A stretch of DNA of 64,000 bases, taken from Sedimentitalea xiamensis (GTDB lineage Bacteria; Pseudomonadota; Alphaproteobacteria; Rhodobacterales; Rhodobacteraceae). Below the pieces are notes generated by a model. It did not search any database. It was not told the origin of the DNA and was given only the letters and a program-made list of their open reading frames with translations. Where the stretch lies: assembly GCF_030164465.1 (NCBI RefSeq), contig NZ_JASNJE010000001.1, positions 124,001-188,000 of the forward strand. The letters run 5' to 3'. The position numbers were made by a program, and so were the translations under genes. Each line of letters opens with the position of its first letter. Position 1 is the stretch's first letter. This document shows, piece by piece, positions 8,452 to 18,201 of this stretch.

Positions 8452-9978
8452 ATGTCTGTCTATTCTGCGCGCGGTCTTGCCGCCGCAATCGCCTACGTCG
8501 CCGCCAGTCAGGTTGCCCACGCCGACCTGACCGGCCAGGACGTCTGGTCCGACTGGAAGGCCTATATGTCTTCGGCCGGTTATACCATTTCCGGCGAAGA
8601 ACGGACATCGGGCAATGTGCTGACAATCGACAACATGTCGGTGTCGATGCCGATGCCGGAAGAAAATGGCAGCTTCACCGTTACGATTGATGGCCTGACC
8701 TTCTCGGAAAACCCGGACGGGACGGTCACGGTCGGCATGCCGAACAAGGTGCCGATGACGTTCCGAAGCGCGTTGGAAGGCGAAGATCCGGTCGACGGCA
8801 TTCTGACCTTTACGCAGACCGACCACAGAATGATGGCCTCGGGAACCCCCGACGATCTTCTGTATACCTACACCGCTGCCGCCGCCGACCTGAGAATGAC
8901 GGCGCTGACCGTGGATGGCGCGCCTGTTTCCGAAACTGCGGGGCGGGTATCCGTCACGCTGAAAAACGTCGCCAGCAGCACGCGCATGCAGGTGCAGGAC
9001 AAGCGCCGCTATACCCAAAGCATGAGCGCGGATAGCCTGAGCTATGATTTCGCCTTCGACGATCCGGAATCCGAAGACAAAGGTGCTCTGGCCGGTGCCC
9101 TGACCGGAGTCGGGTTCGAAGGGCGCGGGGCGATCCCTCTGGCCATGGACCCCACTGATTTCAACAAGATGCTGACTGACGGATTCGAGGTCGACGGTGT
9201 CTTCGCCTACGATTCGGGCCAGTCCGCCATAAACGGGGTGGGCGACGGCCAGAGCATTGCTTTCACCAGCGCCTCCCAGGGCGGCAAGGTCGCGGTCAGG
9301 ATGGATGCGGCGCAGATCGCATACGATCTCAATCAGGAACAAACCTCGCTGTCCCTTGCCGGCAGTGAACTGCCGTTCCCGATTTCCATGCAGTCCGCTC
9401 TCTCCGCCTTCAAGATCGCCATTCCGGTTGCATCGTCGGACGCCGCGCAGGACTTTTCGGTCGGCCTGACCCTATCGGATTTCACCATGTCCGAAATGCT
9501 CTGGTCGATTTTCGACCCGGCGGCGCAACTGCCCCGCGACCCCGCCACGTTGGCCATCGACCTGACCGGCAAGGCACGGGTTCTGTTCGATTTCCTCGAT
9601 CCGGCGGTCGCCGCGTCCCTGGAGCAGAGCGACGAAGCGCCGGTCGAACTGAATGCCCTGTCGATCAACAAGCTTCTGGTGTCTCTGGTCGGGGCAAGCC
9701 TGTCCGGGTCAGGGAATTTCACCTTCGACAACTCCGACCTGACGACCTTTGACGGCATCCCGAGGCCCGCCGGACAACTCGACTTGCAACTTGTTGGCGG
9801 CAACGGGCTTCTGGACAAGCTGATCGCCATGGGATTCGTCGGAGAGCAGGAAGCGATGGGGGCCCGGATGATGATGGGAATGCTCGCCGTTCCCGGTGAA
9901 ACGCCCGATACCCTGAATTCGAAACTGGAGATCACCGAGCAGGGTCATGTCCTGGCCAATGGGCAGCGTATTAAGTAA
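8452..9978 (+). CDS. DUF2125 family exported protein
   Basis: Secreted protein of 508 residues. Start ATG 8452 (MSVYSARGLAAAIAYV) follows AAGGAAGG and gives a signal peptide cleaved near AHA-DLTG. The rest is rich in beta-strand-like stretches with alternating polar and hydrophobic residues (FTVTIDGLTFSENPDGTVTV) and has no enzyme motif. It matches DUF2125 proteins of Rhodobacterales in layout and is probably periplasmic or envelope-associated; the overall look resembles AsmA/YdbH-like envelope proteins. The molecular role is unknown. It is divergent from the SDR gene and followed by 133 bp before pmbA. Confidence 0.75.
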   Translation: MSVYSARGLAAAIAYVAASQVAHADLTGQDVWSDWKAYMSSAGYTISGEERTSGNVLTIDNMSVSMPMPEENGSFTVTIDGLTFSENPDGTVTVGMPNKVPMTFRSALEGEDPVDGILTFTQTDHRMMASGTPDDLLYTYTAAAADLRMTALTVDGAPVSETAGRVSVTLKNVASSTRMQVQDKRRYTQSMSADSLSYDFAFDDPESEDKGALAGALTGVGFEGRGAIPLAMDPTDFNKMLTDGFEVDGVFAYDSGQSAINGVGDGQSIAFTSASQGGKVAVRMDAAQIAYDLNQEQTSLSLAGSELPFPISMQSALSAFKIAIPVASSDAAQDFSVGLTLSDFTMSEMLWSIFDPAAQLPRDPATLAIDLTGKARVLFDFLDPAVAASLEQSDEAPVELNALSINKLLVSLVGASLSGSGNFTFDNSDLTTFDGIPRPAGQLDLQLVGGNGLLDKLIAMGFVGEQEAMGARMMMGMLAVPGETPDTLNSKLEITEQGHVLANGQRIK

Positions 9979-10111
9979 TCGTTGGTTCCGGTCCGTCGCC
10001 CTGCCGGAAGAGGCCTGCCGCGCGGTTTCAGTCGTGCGCCGTCTCTTGCAGCGCACGGCGGCCGGGCTTACCTGAGCGTCAGATTTCATCCGGATGATCA
10101 AAGGCCGAACC

Positions 10112-11458
10112 ATGTCAGAAACACTTGAATCCCTGGGCGATGCGCTTCTGACTGCCGCCCGCAAGGCTGGCGCGGACGCCGCCGACGCCATGGTTCTACA
10201 GGGCACATCGGTGTCGATCGACGTGCGATCCGGTGTGCTGGAGCAGGCGGAGCGGGCGGAAGGCACCGATCTCGGATTGCGCGTGTTCATCGGCAGGAAA
10301 CAGGCGATCGTATCTGCCTCCGACAGCAGCGCGGCCACCATCGCGGCGATGGCGGAGCGGGCGGTGGCCATGGCGCGCGAAGCGCCCGAAGATCCGTTCG
10401 TCGGCCTGGCCGATCCCGACCAGCTCGCCACTTCCTGGGATCTGGCCGCCCTCGAACTGGCCGACGCCACGCCGGAGCCGACACCCGCCGACCTGCAAGA
10501 CGACGCGCTACGCGCCGAAGCCGCGGGACTTGCCGTGGCGGGGGTGTCGCAGGTGCAATCCGCCAGTGCCTCCTACGGGGCGCACAGGGTTCACCTGTCC
10601 GCCACCAACGGGTTTTCGGGCGGCTATGCACGCACCAGCCGGTCGGTGTCCTGCGTGGCGATTGCCGGAACCGGCACCGGGATGGAAAGAGATTACGACG
10701 GGGATTCGCGCACGTTCCAGGCTGATTTGCGATCCGCCGACGATATCGGCCGCATCGCCGGGGAACGGGCGGTCGAACGGCTGAATGCGCGCAAACCGTC
10801 GACCGGCACCTTTCCGGTCCTGTTCGATGAACGGATATCCGCGTCTCTCATCGGCCACCTGCTTGCAGCGAGCAACGGCAGCGCCATTGCCCGAGGTTCA
10901 TCGTGGTTGCAGGACGCATTGGGACAAGAGGTTCTGCCCACGTCGCTGTCCCTGATTGAAGATCCGCACCGCCCGCGGGCATCCGGGTCGCGCCCGTTCG
11001 ACGGCGAGGGGCTGCCCACGCAACGCCGCGCACTGGTGGAAAACGGCGTTCTGACCGGATGGACACTCGACCTGTCGAGCGCCCGAAAGCTGGGTATGTC
11101 TTCGACCGGCAATGCCGCGCGCGGGGCATCGTCGCCACCGGCGCCCGCGAACTGGAACCTGGCCTTGACACAGGGCGACAGGTCGCGCGCGGACCTGATA
11201 CGCGACATGGGCGACGGATTGCTCGTCACCTCGATGATCGGCAGCACGATCAACCCGAACACCGGGGATTATTCGCGGGGCGCCGCAGGCTTCTGGATCG
11301 AGAACGGGGAAATTTCCCATCCGGTCAACGAATGCACGATCGCGGGAAACCTTCGCGACATGCTGCGCCGCATCATACCCGCGAATGACGCGCGCCCCTA
11401 TCTTTCGCGGGTGGTTCCGTCGCTGCTCATCGAAGGCATGACCCTTGCCGGCAACTGA
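10112..11458 (+). CDS. pmbA: TldD/PmbA family protease subunit (TldE-like)
   Basis: Member of the TldD/PmbA (U62) family, 448 residues. In Escherichia coli TldD and TldE form a cytosolic protease complex that processes modified peptides and degrades CcdA. Recognisable parts are GVLEQAERAEGTDLGLRVF in the N-terminal domain and the C-terminal segment NPNTGDYSRGAAGFWIENGE. No HExxxH zinc motif of TldD was seen, so this is the PmbA/TldE-type partner. Start ATG 10112 (MSETLESLG) follows CAAAGG. Its end overlaps the following phosphatase gene by 14 bp. Confidence 0.88.
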   Translation: MSETLESLGDALLTAARKAGADAADAMVLQGTSVSIDVRSGVLEQAERAEGTDLGLRVFIGRKQAIVSASDSSAATIAAMAERAVAMAREAPEDPFVGLADPDQLATSWDLAALELADATPEPTPADLQDDALRAEAAGLAVAGVSQVQSASASYGAHRVHLSATNGFSGGYARTSRSVSCVAIAGTGTGMERDYDGDSRTFQADLRSADDIGRIAGERAVERLNARKPSTGTFPVLFDERISASLIGHLLAASNGSAIARGSSWLQDALGQEVLPTSLSLIEDPHRPRASGSRPFDGEGLPTQRRALVENGVLTGWTLDLSSARKLGMSSTGNAARGASSPPAPANWNLALTQGDRSRADLIRDMGDGLLVTSMIGSTINPNTGDYSRGAAGFWIENGEISHPVNECTIAGNLRDMLRRIIPANDARPYLSRVVPSLLIEGMTLAGN

Positions 11459-12227
11459 CCTCGACGTTCTGATCGCTGCGGCGAAAGCGGCCGGCGAGAT
11501 CGCGATGCGATACTCCGGTCCGGCAACGCGGCGCTGGGACAAACCCGGCGGCGCCGGGCCGGTGACAGAGGCGGATCTGGCGGTGAACGACATGCTGCAT
11601 GCGACTCTGTGCGCCGCGCGTCCTGATTATGGCTGGCTGTCAGAGGAAACCGAAGACACCGCCGACCGCCTGTCGCACGACCGGGTCTTCATCGTCGACC
11701 CCATCGACGGCACGCGCAGCTTCGCCGACGGTTCCGGCACCTGGGCGCATGCGCTGGCCGTGGCGGAACAGGGTATCGTTACCGCCGGGGTCGTCTACCT
11801 GCCGCGGCGAAAACTGATCTACACCGCTGCCGCCGGGGCCGGAGCCTTCGTCAATGGCGAACCGATTTCGCCCAGCCGGCAGGATTCGCTGCGGGCCGCG
11901 GACATCCTGGCCACCAAACCCAACATGGAAGCCGTGCATTGGAAACCCGGACAGGTGCCGGATTTCACCCGTGCCTACCGCCCGTCGCTGGCCTACCGCA
12001 TGGCGCTTGTCGCCGAAGGGCGGTTTGACGGCATGCTCACCCTGCGGCCCTGCTGGGAATGGGATATCGCGGCCGGCGATCTGATCCTGCGCGAAGCAGG
12101 TGCTGCATGCACCGACAGGCGCGGTGCGCCGCTAAGGTTCAACAACCCACATCCGACGCTGGACGGCGTGGTCGCCGCGGGACCGGTGGTGCATCGTCTG
12201 ATCCGCGATGCGCTGCATCCGTCCTGA
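11445..12227 (+). CDS. inositol monophosphatase-family phosphatase, CysQ-like
   Basis: Metal-dependent phosphatase of the lithium-sensitive FIG/IMPase superfamily, 260 residues. Metal-binding motifs are clear: SEETED near residue 68, the signature DPIDGTRSF near residue 86, and WEWDIAAGD near residue 204. Members dephosphorylate 3'-phosphoadenosine 5'-phosphate (CysQ), inositol phosphates or similar; position before Kdo and lipid A genes fits what is often annotated as cysQ in this order. The start is a TTG at 11445 inside the end of pmbA, as no in-frame ATG is nearby, implying translational coupling. Confidence 0.85.
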   Translation: MPATDLDVLIAAAKAAGEIAMRYSGPATRRWDKPGGAGPVTEADLAVNDMLHATLCAARPDYGWLSEETEDTADRLSHDRVFIVDPIDGTRSFADGSGTWAHALAVAEQGIVTAGVVYLPRRKLIYTAAAGAGAFVNGEPISPSRQDSLRAADILATKPNMEAVHWKPGQVPDFTRAYRPSLAYRMALVAEGRFDGMLTLRPCWEWDIAAGDLILREAGAACTDRRGAPLRFNNPHPTLDGVVAAGPVVHRLIRDALHPS

Positions 12228-12236
12228 AACCCCGGC

Positions 12237-12264
12237 TTGACCCGCTGTCCCCATTGCTTAGGTT
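12237..12264 (+). promoter_or_regulatory. putative promoter before the Kdo transferase/lpxK operon
   Basis: TTGACC (12237-12242), a 16-base spacer and TAGGTT (12259-12264) lie just after the phosphatase stop and about 40 bp before the small relic ORF at 12304. Confidence 0.4.
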
Positions 12265-12303
12265 GCAACGATCCCCGGCCCCTGTTCGGAAAGGATGCCC
12301 GAC

Positions 12304-12366
12304 ATGGTTCAACAGCTTCACCCTGTCCCCGGTGGCGGCTTGACAGCCCCGGCCCTGTCCGGCTGA
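12304..12366 (+). pseudogene. 20-codon ORF, possible truncated DUF4170 relic
   Basis: A 20-codon frame (MVQQLHPVPGGGLTAPALSG) begins 8-9 bases after GAAAGGATG and stops 4 bp before the kdtA-like GTG start. The pattern M-x-Q-x-L-H-x-V-x-G-G-x-L-x-x-P resembles the N-terminus of DUF4170 proteins (about 75-80 residues), which in related genomes I recall sitting between the CysQ-like and Kdo transferase genes. It therefore looks like a DUF4170 gene that lost its 3' part. It could instead be a short leader peptide coupling translation to the next gene. Confidence 0.4.
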
Positions 12367-12370
12367 CCCG

Positions 12371-13609
12371 GTGGCCCGCTCGCTGGGACTTGCCGCCTAT
12401 CGCGCCCTCGCACGGCGTCAACCGCACGCGGCGCGCCCCTTCCGGAACGCGCCGCGCCCGAAGGGCGAGCTTCTCTGGGCGCACGCAACGACCCGCGCAC
12501 GATATTCGGCGCTGTGCGACCTGAGCCTGAGACTGCGCATCTTCCGCCCGGAACTCCAGGTTCTGATCAGCATGGAGGCCAACCGTTTCGACCTGCCGCC
12601 GGTGCCGCTGGACGGTTGCGATCATATCGCCATTCTGCCGTCCGATCATCCTTCTACGGCGCAGGAGTTTCTGGCGCATTGGAGTCCGGATCTCTGTCTT
12701 TGGGCCGGAGCCGACCTGATGCCGAACCTGATCGGCACGGCGTCGGACTCCGGCATTCCGATGCTGCTGCTTGACATCGACGACACCGATTTTCCGTTCA
12801 GGACCCGCCGCTGGCTACCTGACCCCACACGCACCGGTCTCAACTGTTTCAACGCGATCCTCGCGAACAGCGATGCAGCCGCCGCCAAGTTGCGCAGGCT
12901 CGGCGTGTCGCAGCCGAAAATCTCGGTCAATGCGCCCTTGCGGGCGAGCGCGACGCCGCCCTCCTGTTCCGACGAGGAGCTGAACGATGTCACCCGCGAC
13001 ATTGCCAACCGCCCGGTCTGGCTTGCGGCGCATCTGCGAACCGAGGAATTCGACACCGTGCTGGCGGCCCATCGCGCCGCCCTGAGGCTCGTGCACCGGC
13101 TGCTTCTGATCGTCGTGATCGACGATTCCGCCGACGCCGAAGATCTGAAAACCAGGCTTGCGGATCTGGGCCTTTACAGTGTCGACTGGGACACCGGCGA
13201 CGTGGTCGAAGACGTCACACAGGTCGTGTTCTCGCGGGATCAGGACAATCTCGGACTCTGGTTTCGCGTCGCCCCGCTGACCTTCATGGGCGGTTCGCTG
13301 ACGCCGCACGCCACGGAAAGCAATCCTCTGGAACCGGCGGCGCTGGGGTCCGCCGTGCTTTACGGCCCGCATGTGCAGACGCATGCGGAATCCTATGCCC
13401 GTCTGGCCGCCGCCGGGGCCGCACGCAATGTGCGCGACGGCGACGGCATGGGCAGCGCAGTGCTTCAGCTGATCGCGCCGGATCACGCGGCCGCCATGGC
13501 CCTGGCCGGGTGGGATGTCGTCACCGAACATGCCCGGATGACCGACATACTGGTCGATACGATCCAGGACTTTCTGGACTTGCGGGGCGGATCGCATGCG
13601 CCCGCCTGA
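12371..13609 (+). CDS. Kdo transferase family glycosyltransferase (KdtA/WaaA-like)
   Basis: Glycosyltransferase resembling the 3-deoxy-D-manno-octulosonic acid transferase that adds Kdo to lipid A precursor at the inner membrane. It has 412 residues. The N-terminus [16 protein letters not shown] and GELLWAHA match the divergent KdtA-type proteins found next to lpxK in Rhodobacterales. C-terminal acceptor and donor segments [28 protein letters not shown] and AAWDVV-like ends are characteristic. The start is GTG at 12371 with no clear Shine-Dalgarno, so it probably depends on the small upstream ORF. It overlaps lpxK by 14 bp. Specificity (number of Kdo residues) cannot be read. Confidence 0.8.
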   Translation: MARSLGLAAYRALARRQPHAARPFRNAPRPKGELLWAHATTRARYSALCDLSLRLRIFRPELQVLISMEANRFDLPPVPLDGCDHIAILPSDHPSTAQEFLAHWSPDLCLWAGADLMPNLIGTASDSGIPMLLLDIDDTDFPFRTRRWLPDPTRTGLNCFNAILANSDAAAAKLRRLGVSQPKISVNAPLRASATPPSCSDEELNDVTRDIANRPVWLAAHLRTEEFDTVLAAHRAALRLVHRLLLIVVIDDSADAEDLKTRLADLGLYSVDWDTGDVVEDVTQVVFSRDQDNLGLWFRVAPLTFMGGSLTPHATESNPLEPAALGSAVLYGPHVQTHAESYARLAAAGAARNVRDGDGMGSAVLQLIAPDHAAAMALAGWDVVTEHARMTDILVDTIQDFLDLRGGSHAPA

Positions 13610-14594
13610 CTTCTGGAACAGCCCGCCGGACCGACCCGACTGGCGCGCCCGCGTGCTGGCGCCGCTTGGCCGGCTCTATGCGGCGGCCACGGCGCGACGC
13701 ATGGCCCAAGGCGGCGCAATCGACCCCGGCGTGCCGGTCATCTGCGTCGGGAACCTGAATGCCGGCGGGACGGGAAAGACTCCGACCGTCATCTGGGTTG
13801 TGGAACACCTGCGCGGCATGGGGCACGAGCCGCATGTGGTCACACGGGGCTATGGCGGTGCGCTGGACGGCCCCGTGCGGGTAGACCCCTCGCGGCATGG
13901 CGCGGATGAGACCGGCGACGAACCTTTGCTTCTGGCGGCATTCGGCGAGGTCTGGGTGGCAAAGGATCGCGCCGCCGGGGCGCGGGCCGCGGCAGAGGCC
14001 GGAGCCACGGCTATCGTCCTGGACGACGGTTTCCAGAATCCGGCGGTGAAGAAGAACCTTTCGATCATCGTGGTGGATGCGGCGCAGGGCTTTGGCAACG
14101 GCCTCTGCCTTCCCGCCGGCCCGCTGCGCGAACCCGTCGAAACCGGCCTGGCCCGCGCCGGGCTTGTCCTGTCGCTTGGCCCGGAAGCGGCCCAGAACGG
14201 CTTTGCCGATCGTTGGGGGGATCGCATCGCGCCGCCGCGCGCCACCGGCGAACTGACACCTTTGCAAACCGGAATGGACTGGGCCGGCACGCCTGTCCTG
14301 GCCTTTGCCGGGATCGGTCAGCCGCAGAAATTCTTTGACACGCTGCACGCGCTCGGGGCCGATCTGCGCCGGTGCGAACCGCTGGACGATCATCAGCCCC
14401 TGACATCCGCCCTGATGAGCCGGCTCGAGTCCGAAGCCCGGGCGCTGGGCGCACAGATGGTGACGACGGAAAAGGATGCCGTGCGCCTGCCCCGGACCTT
14501 TCGCAACAAGGTCATCACCCTTCCGGTGCGGTTGCGGATCGCCGAAGAAGACAAAGTCCGTTCCATGTTGGCCGGGGCGGCGCCCTCGCCATGA
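13596..14594 (+). CDS. lpxK: tetraacyldisaccharide 4'-kinase
   Basis: Inner-membrane kinase phosphorylating the 4' position of the lipid A disaccharide, step six of the Raetz pathway. It is 332 residues long, the normal length. The Walker A-like motif [12 protein letters not shown] lies near residues 51-62, VVTRGYGG and LDDGFQN follow, and the late segment TTEKDAVRL is typical. The ATG overlaps the end of the Kdo transferase gene by 14 bp, and the stop overlaps the MFS gene start (ATGA), so all three are probably one operon. Confidence 0.95.
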   Translation: MRPPDFWNSPPDRPDWRARVLAPLGRLYAAATARRMAQGGAIDPGVPVICVGNLNAGGTGKTPTVIWVVEHLRGMGHEPHVVTRGYGGALDGPVRVDPSRHGADETGDEPLLLAAFGEVWVAKDRAAGARAAAEAGATAIVLDDGFQNPAVKKNLSIIVVDAAQGFGNGLCLPAGPLREPVETGLARAGLVLSLGPEAAQNGFADRWGDRIAPPRATGELTPLQTGMDWAGTPVLAFAGIGQPQKFFDTLHALGADLRRCEPLDDHQPLTSALMSRLESEARALGAQMVTTEKDAVRLPRTFRNKVITLPVRLRIAEEDKVRSMLAGAAPSP

Positions 14595-15829
14595 CCCCAG
14601 CGCGATCGCCGACGGACATGGACCGCAACGTCGCGTTCTATCCGTGGTTCAAGTTCCTTCAGGGCATGCTGTTCTGGCAGGCCGTCTGGTTTCTATACTT
14701 CCAGTCGGAACTGTCCGCGGCCGAAGCGGTCCTGCTCTACGCGATCTACGACGTTGCAACCACGGCAATGGAAGTGCCGTCGGGCTATATGTCCGACCGT
14801 CTCGGGCGGCGTGTGACGCTCGTTGCTTCGGCGGTCGCTGGTCTGGCGGGCGCCGCCTTGCTGGGCCTGGGAACAGGATTCGCCGTCTTCGCTGCCGCGC
14901 AGATCCTGTTGGGGGCCGGTTCCGCCTTTGCATCCGGCACCGACAGCGCCCTGCTCTATGAATCCCTGGCCGCCCGCGGTCGCGTCGACGAGATCGAACG
15001 GCAGGAATTGCGGGCCTGGCGGTTCTCCTTCGTCGCCCTAGCCCTTTCCGCATTCCTGGGCGGTCTTATGACGATCTGGAACGCCAGCCTGCCCTTTCTG
15101 GCCAGCGCCGCCGCCTTTCTCGGCGTTCTTCTCATCACCATCAGGTTCAGCGAACCGGTCCGCACCGACACGGAACTGCCGCAGGGCGCCGAACTGATCC
15201 GGCTCGGGTCCTTGCGAACCGCCTTGACGGAACCCGTTCTGGTCTGGTTCTTCGCCCTGGCGGTGCTGATGTATGTATTCAGCCACATTCTCTTCGTGTT
15301 CGGGCAGCCTTTCATCCTGCAAGCCTTGCAGGCACGGGGCCTTGAACAGGACGCCCCGGCGATCAGCGGTATCGTATCCGCATTGATGATGCTGATTTCC
15401 GTCCTCGCGTCGATGTTCGCGCCCGTTCTGCGCCGGCGGTTGGGTCTTCCAATGATCCTGCTGCTGGCCTTCGGGCTTCAGATCGCACTCAGCGGAACGC
15501 TGGCCGCCACGGATGCCGCCCCAGCCATCGCGGTGCTTTTCCTGCGCATGGTTCCGAACTCGCTGGCAAGACCGTTCATCCTCGCGCGGGTGCAGCCGAT
15601 GCTGCAAAATGACAGCCGCGCGACCTACCTGTCGCTCCAGAGCCTGGCCGGACGCCTGATTCTCGCCGCGAGCCTCTATCTCGCGTCCTTTGCGATGGGC
15701 GATCAGGCCCGGATGGATCACGCCGACATCCGTCTCATCCTGGGGTGGTATGCCGGCACGGGAATTGTCTGCCTGTGCCTGCTGGCGGTTCTGGCCGGGC
15801 GACTTCCGATCGACGGGAAACGGCGCTAG
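14591..15829 (+). CDS. MFS transporter
   Basis: Major facilitator superfamily membrane protein of 412 residues with about 12 predicted hydrophobic helices. The loop 2-3 signature [11 protein letters not shown] (canonical GxxxDRxGRR type) is clear near residues 59-69. ATG 14591 overlaps the lpxK stop (ATGA); the open frame extends to 14372 in another frame of lpxK but is not coding there. The substrate is unknown; drug or sugar efflux is possible. Coupling to lpxK hints at, but does not prove, a cell-envelope role. Its stop overlaps the convergent CoA-transferase gene by 4 bp. Confidence 0.88.
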   Translation: MTPARSPTDMDRNVAFYPWFKFLQGMLFWQAVWFLYFQSELSAAEAVLLYAIYDVATTAMEVPSGYMSDRLGRRVTLVASAVAGLAGAALLGLGTGFAVFAAAQILLGAGSAFASGTDSALLYESLAARGRVDEIERQELRAWRFSFVALALSAFLGGLMTIWNASLPFLASAAAFLGVLLITIRFSEPVRTDTELPQGAELIRLGSLRTALTEPVLVWFFALAVLMYVFSHILFVFGQPFILQALQARGLEQDAPAISGIVSALMMLISVLASMFAPVLRRRLGLPMILLLAFGLQIALSGTLAATDAAPAIAVLFLRMVPNSLARPFILARVQPMLQNDSRATYLSLQSLAGRLILAASLYLASFAMGDQARMDHADIRLILGWYAGTGIVCLCLLAVLAGRLPIDGKRR

Positions 15830-16941
15830 CCGTCGTCTTCGCCCAGCTTCGGCGCGGGCCTGTGCAGGGCGAGTTCGGCATCCGAAAACCGGAAGGGCGA
15901 GCGGATCCCCGGCACGCCGTCCAGTTCGATCTGCATGCCCCGCGCCACCACCTGCGGGTCGGCCATGACCTCGTCCAGCGCGTTGATCGGCCCGGCGGGA
16001 ATGCCCTGCGCCTCGCAGCCCGCCAGCAGATCCGCCTTGGACCATCCGACCGTCGCGCCGTTCAGTCGCGCGATCATGACCCGCCGGTTGGCCAGACGAT
16101 CCTTGTTGTGCAGGAAGTCCGGCGCCTCGGCCATGTCGTCCAGCCCCAGCAGGCGGCAGAGGCGCTGGTATTGTGCATCGTTGCCGGTTGCGATGATGAT
16201 ATGCCCGTCCGCGCAATCGAAGGCCTGGTAGGGCGTCAGGTTCACATGCCCGTTTCCCATGCGCTGCGGCGGAACCCCGGTGGTCAGGTAATTCAGCGCC
16301 TGGTTGGCGGTCACGGCCACCGCCACGTCCAGCAGCGCCATGTCGATATACTGCCCCTTGCCCGTGCTCTGGCGCTGATACAGCGCCGCCAGGATCGCGG
16401 CCACGGAATAGACGCCGGTGAAGATATCGGTGATCGCAACGCCGGACTTCTGCGGTTGCCCATCCGGTTCGCCGGTGATCGACATAAGGCCCGACATGCC
16501 CTGGATGATGAAATCATAGCCCGCGCGATGGGAATAGGGGCCGGTCTGCCCGAAGCCGGTGATCGAACAGTAGATCAGGCGCGGATTGATCGCCGACAGG
16601 CTCGCATAGTCGAGCCCGTATTTCGCCAGACCGCCAACCTTGAAATTCTCGATGAAGACATCCGCATCCGCCACCAGGTCGCGCAGCCGCGCCTGTCCGT
16701 CCTCGGTCGCGAAATCCACGATGACGGATGCCTTGCCTCGGTTCGTCGAATGGAAATACGCGGCGGAAACGTCTTCGTCGCGAGTGACGAAGGGCGGGCC
16801 CCAGGCGCGGGTGTCATCGCCCTGCGGAGATTCGACCTTCGTGACCTCGGCCCCGAGATCGGACAGCGTCTGGCCGGTCCAGGGACCGGCCAGGATACGG
16901 GCCATTTCGACGACCTTCAGTCCCGCCAGAGGCGACGCCAT
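15826..16941 (-). CDS. class III CoA-transferase (CaiB/BaiF family)
   Basis: Family III acyl-CoA transferase of 371 residues, moving CoA between carboxylic acids. N-terminal GLKVVEMARILAGPWTGQTL and LGAEVTKVESP are family hallmarks, and the AGYDFIIQGMSG segment carries the expected catalytic aspartate. NRGKASVIVDF and GIPAGPIN are also typical. The donor and acceptor acids cannot be deduced. The start codon overlaps the stop of the upstream DsbA-like gene by one base, so it is the last gene of a dciA-dsbA-type operon. Confidence 0.9.
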   Translation of the reverse strand: MASPLAGLKVVEMARILAGPWTGQTLSDLGAEVTKVESPQGDDTRAWGPPFVTRDEDVSAAYFHSTNRGKASVIVDFATEDGQARLRDLVADADVFIENFKVGGLAKYGLDYASLSAINPRLIYCSITGFGQTGPYSHRAGYDFIIQGMSGLMSITGEPDGQPQKSGVAITDIFTGVYSVAAILAALYQRQSTGKGQYIDMALLDVAVAVTANQALNYLTTGVPPQRMGNGHVNLTPYQAFDCADGHIIIATGNDAQYQRLCRLLGLDDMAEAPDFLHNKDRLANRRVMIARLNGATVGWSKADLLAGCEAQGIPAGPINALDEVMADPQVVARGMQIELDGVPGIRSPFRFSDAELALHRPAPKLGEDDG

Positions 16942-17600
16942 CAGTTGCCCAGTTCTGCGTCGATCAGCGCCGAGAACTCTTCATAAGGTATGTTGGCAAC
17001 CTTCTTTCCGTTGACGATGAAACTGGGCGTTGCGGTCACTTCGTCGACCTCGGCGTTGTCCTGGAACCAGGCGACAAGCGCCTGCGCCTTGTCGCCATCC
17101 TGAAAACAGGCATCCAGGGTGTCGTTGTCCAGACCGGCCAGGCGTCCGATCTTGCGCAACTCCTCGACGATCGCATTCGCATCCCCGGCACGGGTCCATT
17201 CATTCTGGCCCTTGTAGATCATCTCACTGATCCCGAAGAATTTTTCCGGCCCGCCACAGCGCGCCACCATCGACGCCCAAAGCCCGTAGCGGTCGAAATA
17301 GACCTCGCGATAGATCAGCCTGACCTTGCCGGTGTCGATGTAGTTCTTCTTGATGTCCTGGTAGGCGCCCGTTTGGAAGGCGGCGCAATGGGGACAGGTG
17401 TAGGACGCATATTCGATGATCGTGACCGGCGCGTCCGGATCGCCCTGAACCATTTCGACGATCGACGACGTATCGATTTCCTTCGTTTCCTGCGCATTGG
17501 CCGCCCCGACCAGCAGATGACCGGATGACGGGTCGGCAGACAGGTAGCCGCCGACAGCCAAGGCGGCGACGCCGCCCGACAGGAACACTCTTCGTTTCAT
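16941..17600 (-). CDS. DsbA-family thiol:disulfide oxidoreductase
   Basis: Periplasmic thioredoxin-fold oxidoreductase of 219 residues. An N-terminal signal (MKRRVFLSGGVAALAVGGYL, possibly Tat-like with its twin-basic start) ends near ANAQ. The redox motif CPHC is at residues 69-72 in YASYTCPHCAAFQTG, with a helical insertion and the cis-proline segment TATPSFIVNG. It probably forms or isomerises disulfides in exported proteins. It lies 13 bp after the dciA-like gene and is coupled to the CoA-transferase gene. A second, divergent DsbA-like protein is encoded at 56202-56954. Confidence 0.9.
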   Translation of the reverse strand: MKRRVFLSGGVAALAVGGYLSADPSSGHLLVGAANAQETKEIDTSSIVEMVQGDPDAPVTIIEYASYTCPHCAAFQTGAYQDIKKNYIDTGKVRLIYREVYFDRYGLWASMVARCGGPEKFFGISEMIYKGQNEWTRAGDANAIVEELRKIGRLAGLDNDTLDACFQDGDKAQALVAWFQDNAEVDEVTATPSFIVNGKKVANIPYEEFSALIDAELGN

Positions 17601-17613
17601 ATTGATGCCTCTC

Positions 17614-18120
17614 TCAATGTTTGGGCCTGCTTAGGACGTTGCGGCCCAGACGTTCAAGGGCTGCCCGCAATTCGTCGTTGTCGATTGGCCGCACCGCCTG
17701 CGCGGCATGGCTGACGATCTTCGGATCTTCGGCCGGCGGCGGGTCCGCCTTTCTGGGTTCGAACACCGCCTGTCCTTCGGCAAACCCGGTCGGCGCCGTC
17801 TGGGTGATGCGCACCCGGCTGATCGCGTTGTAGCCGTAGACCGCATTGACCTTGGCGCGCAGCTGTTCCTTCCGCATTTCCAGCATCGGGGCCTGCGCGC
17901 CCGTGGTGAGCACGGTCAGGGTCGCGCCGAACCCGCCGCGGCCATAGCTGACATTCACCGGGCGGGCGATGGCCGCGATCTCGGGTCCGGCGATTTCCGC
18001 CCAATGCGTCAACAGCCGCGATACGGCGAACCCGCGGCTTTCGCCCGCCCGCCGAATCTGATCGCTCAGAACGCTTGCCGTGCGCTTGAAGCCGCGCGTC
18101 GATGTTTCCCGTCGTGCCAT
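17614..18120 (-). CDS. DciA/DUF721 family protein
   Basis: Protein of 168 residues with the DUF721 domain (about residues 15-105) including LLTHWAEIAGPEIA and GATLTVLTTGAQAPMLEMRKEQL, which resemble DciA. DciA is the common ancestral loader of the DnaB helicase in bacteria without DnaC. The start ATG 18120 (MARRETSTRG) fits family N-termini; the open frame extends to 18780 within mutY antisense and is not coding. The tail after residue 105 is proline and charge rich, likely disordered. It is divergent from mutY over 81 bp. A -10-like TACAAT lies at 18146-18151 on its strand. Confidence 0.82.
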   Translation of the reverse strand: MARRETSTRGFKRTASVLSDQIRRAGESRGFAVSRLLTHWAEIAGPEIAAIARPVNVSYGRGGFGATLTVLTTGAQAPMLEMRKEQLRAKVNAVYGYNAISRVRITQTAPTGFAEGQAVFEPRKADPPPAEDPKIVSHAAQAVRPIDNDELRAALERLGRNVLSRPKH

Positions 18121-18201
18121 TGTGGATTCCGCCGTGTCCTGTCCTATTGTAAGGAGCGGCAAGGCAGGCGCCAGCGAAACCGGAGCGGAAGACCATAAAG
18201 A

